From an uncultured Muribaculaceae bacterium (GTDB lineage: Bacteria > Bacteroidota > Bacteroidia > Bacteroidales > Muribaculaceae), in contig CALUMH010000010.1 in assembly GCA_944321685.1 (NCBI GenBank), positions 19,093 to 83,092 on the forward strand: a stretch of DNA of 64,000 nucleotides, given 5' to 3'. The translations under genes and the position numbers were made by a program. The notes under the pieces were generated by a model that saw only the letters and a list, made by a program, of their open reading frames with translations, was not told the DNA's origin and ran no database searches. Shown piece by piece: positions 53,618-62,457 of the stretch; the stretch's first letter is position 1; the number at the start of each line of letters is the position of its first letter.

Positions 53618-56113
53618 ATGAGAAAAATCACATTATTAATGGTCATGTTGGCATTTGTGTCGATTGGAGCATTGGCACAGGTGCGCACACAACAGACATT
53701 CGAGAAAGGGTGGAAGTTTACCCGTGAAGATCAAACTGATTTCAGCACCGTCGGCTTTGACGACACCGAGTGGGAGTCGGTCGTAGTGCCGCACGATTGG
53801 GCCATATACGGTCCTTTCGATATTAATAACGATCGGCAGAACATGGCTATTGCTCAGGACGGACATACCGACGCAATAGAACACGCCGGACGTACCGGAG
53901 GCCTGCCTTTTATCGGGGTAGGGTGGTATAGGCTTGAATTTGATGCCCCTGAATTTGCTGCAGGCAAGACTGCCACTCTCGTTTTTGATGGTGCAATGAG
54001 CCATGCCCGCGTGTGGCTCAACGGACAGGAAGTGGGTTATTGGCCGTATGGCTACAATTCGTTTTATCTTGATGTCACTCCTTATTTGAAAGCCGAGGGC
54101 AACACACTTGCCGTGCGTTTGGAAAACGAGGTTGAGGCATCGCGTTGGTATCCCGGTGCAGGGCTTTACCGCAACGTGCATCTCATTGTTAACGAAGATG
54201 CCCATGTGCCCGTGTGGGGAACTCAACTCACCACGCCCGAGGTTAACAAGGAATATGCGCGGGTGCACTTGGTTACCGGCCTCACTATGCCTGTAGGTAA
54301 GTCGATAACCGATTACCGTATAGTTACCGAGCTTAAGGATGCCGCAGGCAATGTGGTGGCTACTGCCGAGAAACAGGGTTCCCGCTATGATGGTGGCAAG
54401 GCTTTCGAGCAGGATTTTGTAATCGACAGGCCGTCGCTTTGGTCGCCCGACAGCCCTACACTTTATGCAGCTGTTTCAAAAATATATGAAGGCAACACGT
54501 TGAAAGATGAATATACCACACCGTTTGGCGTAAGGTCTATCGAAATAATACCCGGTGAAGGTTTCTTCTTGAATGGCGAACACACTTATTTCCGTGGTGT
54601 ATGTAACCACCACGACCTTGGCCCGCTCGGAGGTATTGCCAATGATGCAGGCATCCGCCGCCAAATACGCATTTTGAAAGATATGGGCTGTAATGCAATC
54701 CGCACATCACACAATATGCCTGCCCCCGAGCTTATACGTGCTTGTGATGAAATGGGTATGATGGTAATGGCCGAGACTTTCGATGAATGGAAAACGCCGA
54801 AGATGGATAACGGTTACCACAAATTCTTTGACGAGTGGGCCGAGAAAGATCTTGTCAACCTGTTGCATCAGTTCCGCAACAATCCGAGTGTGGTGATGTG
54901 GTGCATCGGCAACGAAGTTCCCGACCAAGGGAATTACAACGGTGCAAAGATTTCACGCTTCTTGCAGGATATTTGCCACCGCGAAGACCCCACCCGCCCT
55001 GTAACACAGGGCATGGACAATCCCGATGCCGTTGTGAACAATAATATGGCGGCAACTATGGATGTTGCAGGGTTTAATTACCGCCCGCACAAGTATCAGG
55101 AAAATTACAATAAATTGCCGCAAGAGATAATCCTTGGCAGCGAAACAGCATCTACGGTAAGTTCGCGTGGCGTTTATAAGTTCCCGGTTGTGCGCAAGTC
55201 CATGCAAAAGTATCCCGATCACCAAGCTTCGTCATATGATGTGGAACATTGCGGCTGGTCTAACTTGCCCGAAGACGATTTCATCCAGCACGATGACCTG
55301 CCATATTGCATAGGTGAGTTTGTGTGGACCGGGTTTGATTACCTTGGTGAACCTACTCCTTATTACAGTGATTGGCCAAGCCACTCGTCGCTGTTCGGCA
55401 TACTTGACCTTGCCGGTTTGCCAAAGGACCGTTATTATCTGTATCGCAGCCATTGGAATAAAGAAGCCGAGACGCTGCACGTGTTGCCGCACTGGAACTG
55501 GGAAGGTCGCGAAGGCGAAGTAACGCCGATATTCGTATATACCAATTACCCGACTGCCGAAGTGTTTATCAACGGCAAGAGCCAAGGCAAGCGCACTAAG
55601 GACACTTCGATAAAGGTTTATAATACCGAGGACACCGTAGGCTCGACACGCTTCTTGCGCCAGCAACGTTACCGCCTGATGTGGATGGACACCAAGTATG
55701 AACCGGGTACGGTGAAAGTGGTTGCATATGACGAAAATGGCAAGGCCGTGGCCGAGACCGAGATGCACACCGCAGGCAAGCCCCACCACATAGAACTTGT
55801 TGCCGACCGCTCGCAAATCAAGGCCGACGGTAAAGACCTATCGTTTATCACTGTGAAGGTGGTTGACAAGGATGGCAACTTGTGTCCGCTCGCCGACAAT
55901 GAAATCAAGTTCAAGGTGAAAGGTAAAGGCTTCTACCGCGCAGGGGCCAATGGTGACCCCACTTCGCTCGAATCGTTCCAAGCTCCGCACATGCACGTGT
56001 TCAATGGCATGATGACAGCAATCGTTTCATCGACCGAAGAACCAGGCAAAATCACCCTCGAAGCTACCGGAAAAGGGTTGAAAAAAGGCACAATCGACAT
56101 TATCAGCGAATAA
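53618..56113 (+). CDS. Glycoside hydrolase family 2, exported beta-galactosidase-like
   Basis: 831 residues with a signal peptide ending near IGALAQ. The order is a GH2 sugar-binding jelly roll (about 25-200, FEKGWKF to YNSFYLDVTPY), an immunoglobulin-like domain, and a TIM barrel with the acid/base Glu433 in CIGNEVPD and the nucleophile Glu567 in IGEFVWTGFDYLGEP. C-terminal DUF4982/invasin-like domains follow. The family cleaves terminal beta-galactosides or related sugars. It stands alone, without SusC/D genes, so the substrate cannot be told from context. Confidence 0.92.
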   Translation: MRKITLLMVMLAFVSIGALAQVRTQQTFEKGWKFTREDQTDFSTVGFDDTEWESVVVPHDWAIYGPFDINNDRQNMAIAQDGHTDAIEHAGRTGGLPFIGVGWYRLEFDAPEFAAGKTATLVFDGAMSHARVWLNGQEVGYWPYGYNSFYLDVTPYLKAEGNTLAVRLENEVEASRWYPGAGLYRNVHLIVNEDAHVPVWGTQLTTPEVNKEYARVHLVTGLTMPVGKSITDYRIVTELKDAAGNVVATAEKQGSRYDGGKAFEQDFVIDRPSLWSPDSPTLYAAVSKIYEGNTLKDEYTTPFGVRSIEIIPGEGFFLNGEHTYFRGVCNHHDLGPLGGIANDAGIRRQIRILKDMGCNAIRTSHNMPAPELIRACDEMGMMVMAETFDEWKTPKMDNGYHKFFDEWAEKDLVNLLHQFRNNPSVVMWCIGNEVPDQGNYNGAKISRFLQDICHREDPTRPVTQGMDNPDAVVNNNMAATMDVAGFNYRPHKYQENYNKLPQEIILGSETASTVSSRGVYKFPVVRKSMQKYPDHQASSYDVEHCGWSNLPEDDFIQHDDLPYCIGEFVWTGFDYLGEPTPYYSDWPSHSSLFGILDLAGLPKDRYYLYRSHWNKEAETLHVLPHWNWEGREGEVTPIFVYTNYPTAEVFINGKSQGKRTKDTSIKVYNTEDTVGSTRFLRQQRYRLMWMDTKYEPGTVKVVAYDENGKAVAETEMHTAGKPHHIELVADRSQIKADGKDLSFITVKVVDKDGNLCPLADNEIKFKVKGKGFYRAGANGDPTSLESFQAPHMHVFNGMMTAIVSSTEEPGKITLEATGKGLKKGTIDIISE

Positions 56114-56136
56114 TCGCGAATCGGTGATAACCGCCT

Positions 56137-56180
56137 CAATGGGAAGAGAGCTTGAGCATTTGCTCTTTTCCCATTGTTTT
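56137..56180 (+). terminator. Terminator after the GH2 gene
   Basis: CAATGGGAAGAG (56137-56148) pairs with a T-rich complement ending CCCATTG (56170-56176) across a GAGCTTGAGC/GCTC loop stem, then TTTTTT. Confidence 0.75.
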
Positions 56181-56225
56181 TTACCGACAATATTATAATC
56201 CGACAACTTTAAAACTACACATATT

Positions 56226-56660
56226 ATGAAAAATTGGGAAAATGAACTGAATGAAATGTTGCCGTTGCTCGGGCACCGCAACTGGATTGTATTGACCGAC
56301 ATGGCTTACCCCTTGCAGGCCAAAGACGGTATTGTGACCATATATGCCGACGCCGAATATGCTTATGTACTGAATTTTGTAATAAAGGCGATAAAAGATT
56401 GCCCGCACATTCGTCCGCACGTGTACCAAGATATGGAATTGAATGATTTGGATGATAATTCTTGCCCGGGAATAGAAGATTACAAGACTATGACTGCCGA
56501 AACGTTGGGCGGTATGGACGTGAAGCACGTAAAACATGAGGAACTGATAAGCCGGCTCGACAGCGTAAGCAATATGTTCAAAGTCGTAATCATAAAAACG
56601 CGCCTGCTGAAACCATTCACATCGGTGTTCTTTGAACTGGATTGCAAATATTGGCAGTAA
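56226..56660 (+). CDS. RbsD/FucU-like small protein
   Basis: 144 residues. The start LNEMLPLLGHRNWIVLTDMAYPLQ resembles the RbsD/FucU sugar mutarotase start (a GH with a following Asp, here LGHRNWIVLTD). A strand-helix region and an AEYAYVLNFVIKAIKDCPHIRPHVYQD helix follow. The resemblance is partial, and the His/Asp placement is the main support. No sugar kinase or transporter adjoins it. It could be an unrelated Bacteroidales family. Confidence 0.5.
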   Translation: MKNWENELNEMLPLLGHRNWIVLTDMAYPLQAKDGIVTIYADAEYAYVLNFVIKAIKDCPHIRPHVYQDMELNDLDDNSCPGIEDYKTMTAETLGGMDVKHVKHEELISRLDSVSNMFKVVIIKTRLLKPFTSVFFELDCKYWQ

Positions 56661-56687
56661 CCCGGGTCTGCCAATATAAATAGTAGA

Positions 56688-56835
56688 TGTATCATAATTC
56701 CGACAATGACGTTGTAGAGATGATGTGTACATCGTCTTGATGATGGTAGTAGTTGATTTAAGTGCTTTATGTGATGTAATAGTTGTAGAGGCGCAAAATT
56801 TTGCGCCTCAGCAAAGGCAGAATCGCATTTTGATA
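56688..56835. repeat. MITE-like palindromic element, copy 2
   Basis: It begins TGTATCATAATTCCGACA and ends ATCGCATTTTGATA, both as in copy 1. The first palindrome (56716-56739) is imperfect. The second is a perfect 22 bp at 56788-56809 with half-site GAGGCGCAAAA. This differs from copy 1 in both arms but is still fully paired. Confidence 0.75.
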
Positions 56836-56852
56836 GCCCCCAAATATAAAAA

Positions 56853-56880
56853 AACTAACAGCCTTTTTAAACTGTTAGTT
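56853..56880 (-). terminator. Terminator, probably the original one of tRNA-Arg
   Basis: AACTAACAG (56853-56861) and CTGTTAGTT (56872-56880), with A/T runs on both sides, form a strong hairpin just left of the 17-bp attachment repeat. Before integration it would have lain directly behind the tRNA-Arg 3' end on the minus strand. Confidence 0.8.
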
Positions 56881-56883
56881 TTT

Positions 56884-56900
56884 TTGTACTCCCGAGCAGA
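56884..56900. repeat. Left attachment repeat
   Basis: TTGTACTCCCGAGCAGA is identical to 63272-63288 inside the tRNA-Arg 3' end. It is the displaced tRNA end left by integration. Confidence 0.85.
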
Positions 56901-57017
56901 GTATTAATTATAAAATTCCATGAAATAACAAATAATATAATGCAACTAATTTTCAATAAGTTGTTGTAAATGTGTGTTTTATTGAATTGTGCTAAAATTG
57001 CACAATATTGCATTGAA

Positions 57018-57034
57018 GTGACACAAAAGTGACA
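57018..57034. other. Candidate integrase arm sites, left
   Basis: GTGACA occurs at 57018-57023 and 57029-57034, exactly 11 bp apart. The same pair with the same spacing and orientation occurs near the right end (63209-63225). Confidence 0.45.
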
Positions 57035-57063
57035 CAAAACTTTTTTTGTATTATCAATAGATG

Positions 57064-57071
57064 TATCTTTG
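57064..57071 (+). promoter_or_regulatory. -7 element of the integrase gene
   Basis: TATCTTTG at 57064-57071 lies 25 bp before the integrase ATG at 57097. The upstream TTTG (57045-57048) is too close to be a normal -33. Confidence 0.5.
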
Positions 57072-57096
57072 TAGTGCGATTAAAATACTTAAAGAT

Positions 57097-58617
57097 ATGG
57101 CAAAGATTGACTACATCAAATTGTCAAAGGTGCGTAATGACGGTACAGCCGAACTTATCGTGCGCCTATACATTACCAAAACATTCCGACCGCAATTCAG
57201 AAGCGGTTTGTTCATCGACCCTAAGCGGTTTATTTCTTTGGACGAAACAGACCGATGCAGGAATTATCGCATTGACATACCACGGGAAGGGAAACACAAC
57301 TCTATGGAGGTGAAAAACCTTAAAGAAGTGGAAACCAAGTTTGCCACCTACCTTAAACGTTTGCAAAAAATATGCGATGTAACCGGAGAAAAACACAAAG
57401 ACGAATTAACAACCGATTGGATTAACAACGCTTTGCGGCTCATTAACAAAACCAATACCAATATTGAAGATATTAGATACCAAATGATTGTCGGCTTAAT
57501 CGAACAGGAGCGCAAAGAGGTTGAGGAAAAAGAGGAAGCCGAAAGGATTGCAGCAAACAAGTATTCTTTCTTCGACCTTATGACAGAATACCGCAATAAC
57601 ACCAAGAAACTTGTGAATGGTAAGCGTGAGGGGGATAAGTCGGAGGTGTGGAAACGTAATTTTGATGTGTTGGTGCGTGCCTTGCACCGTTACGAGATGT
57701 TTATCCGCCGGACTGACAAAGGCTTTACGCTCGACATTGATACCATTGACCATGAAACACTCGAAGATATTGAGTCGTATCTTCGTAACGAACATTCATT
57801 GCTCGAAGAATATCCCGATGTGTTCGCCAAGTTTCCCGTCACCATCGCCACCAAGCGGCGCAGCACAAAGCCACGGGGAAACAACACCATTGTCGCTTTA
57901 TTCAGAAAGCTACGAGCATTTTTTCATTGGCTCAATGAGAGGGGCATAACTGCCAATGACCCATTCCGGGGTTTTGAGGGAACAACGACTGAACGCTACG
58001 GTACTCCTTATTATATCACGCTTGAAGAACGCAATGCCATTGCCGACTTTGACCTATCGGCACGCCCTGCACTGGAAGCGCAGCGTGATATTTTCATATT
58101 TCAGTGCTGCATCGGTTGCAGAGTGAGTGACTTGTTACGTTTGACCAATGAGAATGTTATCAATAAAATTGTTGAGAATAATGTCGAGAGATTTGTGGAA
58201 TATATTCCCACAAAAACCAAAGGAACACGCCCAAAGGTGGTGAGTGTTCCCCTCAACGATAGAGCTGCCGAGATACTAAATAAGTGGCATGGTATCGCCC
58301 CCGGTGGCAAGTTACTGCCATTCATATCGGCACAAAAATACAACTATGCGATTAAGGAAATATTCACGCAGTGCGGCATAACCCGGCTTGTGACAACTCT
58401 CGACCGGGTGACAGGGCAGGAAGTGCAACGCCCAATTAACGAAGTTGCATCATCGCACATGGCTCGACGGTGCTTTGTGGGCAATATTTATAAACAAGTG
58501 AAAGACCCCAACCTCATAGCCCCTATGAGCGGACATTCGGAGGGAAGCCGTGCATTTGCCCGGTACCGTGAGATTGACGATGAACTGAAAATGGAGATAG
58601 TGAAACTTATAGAATGA
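57097..58617 (+). CDS. Tyrosine-type integrase of the element
   Basis: 506 residues. An N-terminal arm-binding part (about 1-100, with a DUF3435/arm-domain-like start KVRNDGTAELIVRLYITK) is followed by a long insert and a SAM-like core-binding domain (FDLMTEYRNNTKKLV). The catalytic domain has Arg in CCIGCRVSDLLRL, H-x-x-R in HMARRCFVG, His in MSGHSEGSRAFARY and the Tyr nucleophile in that last segment. It is the only recombinase in the element and sits beside the left attachment repeat. The ATG at 57097 is preferred because the -7 element overlaps the earlier frame start. Confidence 0.92.
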   Translation: MAKIDYIKLSKVRNDGTAELIVRLYITKTFRPQFRSGLFIDPKRFISLDETDRCRNYRIDIPREGKHNSMEVKNLKEVETKFATYLKRLQKICDVTGEKHKDELTTDWINNALRLINKTNTNIEDIRYQMIVGLIEQERKEVEEKEEAERIAANKYSFFDLMTEYRNNTKKLVNGKREGDKSEVWKRNFDVLVRALHRYEMFIRRTDKGFTLDIDTIDHETLEDIESYLRNEHSLLEEYPDVFAKFPVTIATKRRSTKPRGNNTIVALFRKLRAFFHWLNERGITANDPFRGFEGTTTERYGTPYYITLEERNAIADFDLSARPALEAQRDIFIFQCCIGCRVSDLLRLTNENVINKIVENNVERFVEYIPTKTKGTRPKVVSVPLNDRAAEILNKWHGIAPGGKLLPFISAQKYNYAIKEIFTQCGITRLVTTLDRVTGQEVQRPINEVASSHMARRCFVGNIYKQVKDPNLIAPMSGHSEGSRAFARYREIDDELKMEIVKLIE

Positions 58618-58647
58618 CTTTATAGGAACATATAAAACAAAAAAAGT

Positions 58648-59286
58648 ATGGAAATTCTGCCTATCGATTTTGATTTGAGCTTAGATGAGTTATCAAAGTG
58701 GCATGATGCTTGGAGTAAGGAAAGATATGGTGCTGACAGCCTTGATTGTTCAAAGTATTACAAAAATTATGCTGACGGTGACCGATTTGTAACAGACGGT
58801 ACACCAAAAGAGGGAGACGAGGCATTGTTAATAGAGAAAGCGGAGCGGGATAGGGTTTTGGAACTATTGTGTAAAATAAGACGACTTACACAAGAATTGA
58901 AAGGATATGGACTTGGAAAATTTTTAACGTTATCGGAAATACAGCAAAAAACGAAAGAAAGGGAAGAACTGTATAAAGAATATTTAGCTATCGTACAAGA
59001 GGGATACCCGACAGCGCAGCAGGCGGCGAATAACGAGACACAAAGAGAATATAGTGCCGATTTGGTTAATCTATTTCGTGGCCATACAGAATTAATAGAT
59101 GAACTCATTGGCTTGCCGGACGATGAAATTGCAAGAAAAATAAAGGGGTGGGCAAAGCAAAAAAACAAATTAGAAAGAACCCTTATTGAAAACCCGAAAA
59201 ACAACATGCGTTCTAAATTCGCACGAGAATTAAAGGCGTCTGGGATAATTCATGAAGCTGAAAGAACATTTAGAAACAAATTATAA
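58648..59286 (+). CDS. Unrecognised cargo protein of the element
   Basis: 212 residues, soluble, mostly helical and charged, with many Glu/Lys/Gln residues and no signal peptide. The N-terminus reads EILPIDFDLSLDELSKWHDAWSKERYG. A long coiled-coil-like part (LCKIRRLTQELKGYGLG to EYLAIVQEG) follows, and the C-terminus is basic. The base composition looks more A/T-rich than the replication genes that follow. It lies between integrase and excisionase, a common place for accessory or defence genes. Function is unknown. Confidence 0.6.
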   Translation: MEILPIDFDLSLDELSKWHDAWSKERYGADSLDCSKYYKNYADGDRFVTDGTPKEGDEALLIEKAERDRVLELLCKIRRLTQELKGYGLGKFLTLSEIQQKTKEREELYKEYLAIVQEGYPTAQQAANNETQREYSADLVNLFRGHTELIDELIGLPDDEIARKIKGWAKQKNKLERTLIENPKNNMRSKFARELKASGIIHEAERTFRNKL

Positions 59287-59388
59287 TAGAATATCAGTTG
59301 ATAATAATACAAGTGGCGGTGTGTCGTGATGAACGATGCACCTTTTTTCGGCCAGCTTAGCCGCCAATTTGGCCAATTTGGCCAACTC

Positions 59389-59421
59389 TTTGCATGAGCT
59401 TGCATGCTGCATCTATCTTTG
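59389..59421 (+). promoter_or_regulatory. Promoter of the excisionase-replication genes
   Basis: TTTG (59389-59392), 21 bp, TATCTTTG (59414-59421). A CCAATTTGG tandem pair (59364-59381) lies just upstream and may be an operator. Confidence 0.6.
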
Positions 59422-59538
59422 TTCCGTCCGAGGCAATGAAGCTGCATTGCCGTTGAGGGTGCGGAACAATTGGGAAAGATGTGTGACCTGTCAGCAAGGG
59501 AAGCAAACGCCGCCCACCACATTCAAATAAATAAAATC

Positions 59539-59835
59539 ATGAATGTGAAAAAAATTTTAAACACAGACGCAAATGTACAGCTTGTTATAAATGCGCTTGA
59601 CCTACGAGAGTTATTCCTTGAGTGGCAAGCCGAGGCACAGGCAGAAGTCGCCAAGCAACAAAAAGAAGAAACCTACCTGACCGCAAAAGAATGCGCCGAA
59701 CGGCTATCGGTTGACCTTACCACGCTTTGGCGGTGGGACAAGACAGGGTACTTGCGAAAGGTGAAGATAGGCAAGAAAATCTTTTACCGTGGCAGCGATG
59801 TCGCAAAGCTGATGGAGGGGCAAAACCATGAATAA
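59539..59835 (+). CDS. Excisionase-like helix-turn-helix protein
   Basis: 98 residues. The C-terminal half is a MerR-like HTH_17 domain (TYLTAKECAERLSVDLTTLWRWDKTGYLRKVKIGKKIFYR), as in excisionase/AlpA-type DNA-binding proteins. The ATG at 59539 (MNVKKIL) is preferred over 59470. It overlaps the next gene by 8 bp, so it is part of the replication operon and may also regulate it. Confidence 0.8.
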   Translation: MNVKKILNTDANVQLVINALDLRELFLEWQAEAQAEVAKQQKEETYLTAKECAERLSVDLTTLWRWDKTGYLRKVKIGKKIFYRGSDVAKLMEGQNHE

Positions 59836-60859
59836 CGACATTGCCGCAATGCTTGCCGCCGATGAACGGCAGTTGCAAGCACAAGACGAACAGCAAGGGA
59901 GGGAATACCTGCATTACTTGCTCGATTTGTCAGCCGACACAGCCGACACACGTTTCTTGTTCAACATTGGCGGGGTGTCTACTATCCCGGCAGGGGAGTT
60001 GATAGGCATCAAAGGACGGGCGAAGATGGGCAAGAGCCAATTTGCCTACTACCTTGCAGGGGCGATGTTGGCAGGCGAGCAGAGAGGTAACGTGACCCCT
60101 ATAATTAAGCAAGGCAAGGTGCTTGTGTTCGACACCGAACAGAGCCGAGCAAGCCTGCATAAGTGTTGCCGCCGTGCGCTGCGATTGGCAGGACGCACTC
60201 CGTCGGCTAACCATGCAGACTTCATGCCGTTCACCATGCGCAGCCAGACACCCGAGGAACGCCGCCAATACATCACCCAGGCCATTTCGGCGGAGCAGCC
60301 CACTATGGTGGTTATCGACGGCATTCGAGACCTGTTGCACAATTTCAACGACCTCAACGAAAGCAGCGAGGTGATACAATGGTTGCTCACGCTCACAGCC
60401 GAGCAGGGCTGTACCATTTTGTGCGTGTTGCACCAAAACAAGGCACGTGACGATGACAATATGCGAGGGCATCTTGGCACGGAGCTATTGAACAAGTTGG
60501 CCGATTGCTTTGAGGTGAGAAAGAAAGACGGGTGCTTTACAGTCACTTGCACCGACAGCCGCAATGTGCCATGCCCCGATGTATCATTCACAATCGACAT
60601 TGGCGGCTGTTTCAAATGTGAGATTGGGCAAGCCGTCGGCAATGAAAGGGAAGCTAAAATGCGCCATGCGCTTGAATTGTGTTTCAATAAGCAGCCGGAG
60701 ATGGGGTATAGTGAATTAGTGGCAGCTTACCAAGCCGAGGCGGCTGTTTCTTGCCCAACGGCAAAGAACCACATTCGGCAAGCCAAGGAGATGGGAATGT
60801 TACAGACTAAAAATAGGGCGTATGTACTTATACCTAAAAAGCAGGAAACAAGGGTGTAG
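59828..60859 (+). CDS. RepA-like AAA_25 ATPase/helicase
   Basis: 343 residues. The N-terminal part contains Walker A GRAKMGKSQ, Walker B TMVVIDGIRDLL and a sensor region (CTILCVLHQNKARDDD), the layout of AAA_25 (RepA-like hexameric) ATPases used by plasmids and mobile elements to open origins. A winged-helix end (QPEMGYSELVAAYQAEA) follows. The start codon overlaps the excisionase gene. An iteron-like array follows 7 bp after its stop, so it probably works on that sequence together with the primase. Confidence 0.82.
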   Translation: MNNDIAAMLAADERQLQAQDEQQGREYLHYLLDLSADTADTRFLFNIGGVSTIPAGELIGIKGRAKMGKSQFAYYLAGAMLAGEQRGNVTPIIKQGKVLVFDTEQSRASLHKCCRRALRLAGRTPSANHADFMPFTMRSQTPEERRQYITQAISAEQPTMVVIDGIRDLLHNFNDLNESSEVIQWLLTLTAEQGCTILCVLHQNKARDDDNMRGHLGTELLNKLADCFEVRKKDGCFTVTCTDSRNVPCPDVSFTIDIGGCFKCEIGQAVGNEREAKMRHALELCFNKQPEMGYSELVAAYQAEAAVSCPTAKNHIRQAKEMGMLQTKNRAYVLIPKKQETRV

Positions 60860-60866
60860 TGCAGTA

Positions 60867-60967
60867 GGTATAACCAACCCCCTATATTACATATAGGGGG
60901 GATTGTTTATACCAATCCCTGCACAGGTATATTATACCTTAAATTATACCTAATTATACCTTATACC
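60867..60967. repeat. Iteron-like array, candidate replication origin
   Basis: TTATACC occurs five times in direct orientation (60907, 60932, 60944, 60954, 60961). Inverted GGTATA copies occur at 60867 and 60926. A CCCCCTATA...TATAGGGGG hairpin (60878-60900) lies inside. Repeats next to an ATPase and a primase gene are the usual place for an iteron origin. Confidence 0.6.
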
Positions 60968-61002
60968 AAACTCCATTTTTTAATATTTATTATTGATGCA
61001 AA

Positions 61003-62019
61003 ATGACAGCAAAATATAAACTACAAAAATACGCCGGGCGTGGCAGCCGCCACACTTGCCCCAGCTGCCACCGCCCGAATTGTTTCACGCTGTATGTTGA
61101 CAGCAGCGGAAACCCATTATCGCCCGAAGTCGGGAAGTGCGACCACATCAACAAGTGTGGGTATCACTTTACGCCGCGAGACTATTTCGCAGCCAATTCC
61201 ACAAGACGCACGGCACGGAATTTCGCGGCCTCAACGCCGAGGGCAATGCCCGCCCAAACGAGCTACATTCCGATGCAGTTGGTAGAACGGAGCGAAAGCA
61301 CCGCCAACACGCTCATGGATTGGCTTGGCAGATACTATGACAAAGGGCAGCTTGCGACTGTTACGGCACTCTACCACCTCGGCAGTACCCGTCGCCGTGA
61401 AGTGATTTATCCGCAGATTGACACGACAGGGCAGTGCCGCACGGGAAAGATAATGCAGTATGGCTTGGACGGACACAGGGTAAAGTCCGACATGGGCGAC
61501 CATGTGGATTGGCTACACGCGCGTCTTATGCGCAAACAGGGCAAGACCACTGCCGACTACCAATTGCGGCAATGCCTGTTTGGGGAGCATCTGTTGCCTT
61601 GGCAGCCCGATACGACTGTTTGTGTAGTTGAGGGAGAAAAGACCGCCGTAATATGCGCAATGGAAGTGCCGCAGTACATTTGGTTATCGTGCGGAGGTTG
61701 CCAAGGGTTGACACAGGCTCGGTGCGCATCGCTTGCAGGCCGTCGTGTTATGGTGTTCCCCGACATTGACGCGATACCGCTGTGGCGAGACAAGTTGCCA
61801 ATGTTGCAAGGTATCTGCCATTCGGTAATGCTATCGCCGTGGGCTGAACGTGAGGGCTATCCCACCCCCGATGACCGAGGTTGGGAAAGCTGCGCCCCCA
61901 AGTTTGACATTGCCGACCACATCATTGGCAGCAAGTCACGTGCCACGTTGGGGCAAGTGTGCAAGTGGCTCGAAGATTATAAAGTCAGTCCGAGCAGGGC
62001 AAACGTAAATTTCATTTGA
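61003..62019 (+). CDS. Zinc-finger/Toprim DNA primase-like protein
   Basis: 338 residues. An N-terminal zinc ribbon (CPSCHRPNC and CDHINKCGYH) is followed by a DUF6371-like part and a Toprim module. The latter has its Glu in VVEGEKTAVICAM and the Asp pair in VMVFPDIDAIPLW. These features together mark DnaG-type primases of Bacteroidales mobile elements. It follows the iteron-like array and is probably needed for the element's own replication. Confidence 0.82.
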   Translation: MTAKYKLQKYAGRGSRHTCPSCHRPNCFTLYVDSSGNPLSPEVGKCDHINKCGYHFTPRDYFAANSTRRTARNFAASTPRAMPAQTSYIPMQLVERSESTANTLMDWLGRYYDKGQLATVTALYHLGSTRRREVIYPQIDTTGQCRTGKIMQYGLDGHRVKSDMGDHVDWLHARLMRKQGKTTADYQLRQCLFGEHLLPWQPDTTVCVVEGEKTAVICAMEVPQYIWLSCGGCQGLTQARCASLAGRRVMVFPDIDAIPLWRDKLPMLQGICHSVMLSPWAEREGYPTPDDRGWESCAPKFDIADHIIGSKSRATLGQVCKWLEDYKVSPSRANVNFI

Positions 62020-62022
62020 GGC

Positions 62023-62406
62023 ATGGAGACTGAAACGATATTCGGGCAGATAGTCGGCAAGGCCAACCACTACCAAGCCGTACCGGGCAGGAATGGCGAA
62101 AAGCGTATCATAAAGGACGGGAAGATACGAGCCTATGAACGCAGTTTCATGCGGCAATGCACGAAGTACCGGAATAGGCGCATTTCATCGCGTTTCCGGC
62201 TGTTTGTCCGGGTGTGGCATAGTTCGGTACGTTTCGACTTGGATAATAGCTTAAAAACGTTGTTGGATTGCCTGCAAATGGTTGAGGCGATAACGGACGA
62301 TAAACTATGTTTTCAGATTGAAGCGGAAAAGCATATCGACAAACGAAACCCGCGTGTGGAGTTCGCGCTGTTGGAAGTGAACGAACAAAAACGGCTTTTC
62401 GGTTGA
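62023..62406 (+). CDS. RusA-family Holliday junction resolvase
   Basis: 127 residues. The RusA signature RFDLDNSLKTLLDCLQ and a second TDDKLC give the conserved acidic positions (two Asp in the first, one in the second). RusA proteins cut four-way junctions in phages and mobile elements. It lies 3 bp after the primase gene and belongs to the same operon. Confidence 0.85.
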   Translation: METETIFGQIVGKANHYQAVPGRNGEKRIIKDGKIRAYERSFMRQCTKYRNRRISSRFRLFVRVWHSSVRFDLDNSLKTLLDCLQMVEAITDDKLCFQIEAEKHIDKRNPRVEFALLEVNEQKRLFG

Positions 62407-62457
62407 CGCGATACTATGGTAGTTTCAATTAGTTTGTTTAATTTAAAAATAAAAATT

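Noticed and set aside
59250..59522. Minus-strand frame of 90 codons between cargo and excisionase genes
   Set aside because: Overlaps the cargo gene end and a good plus-strand promoter, with no family resemblance.
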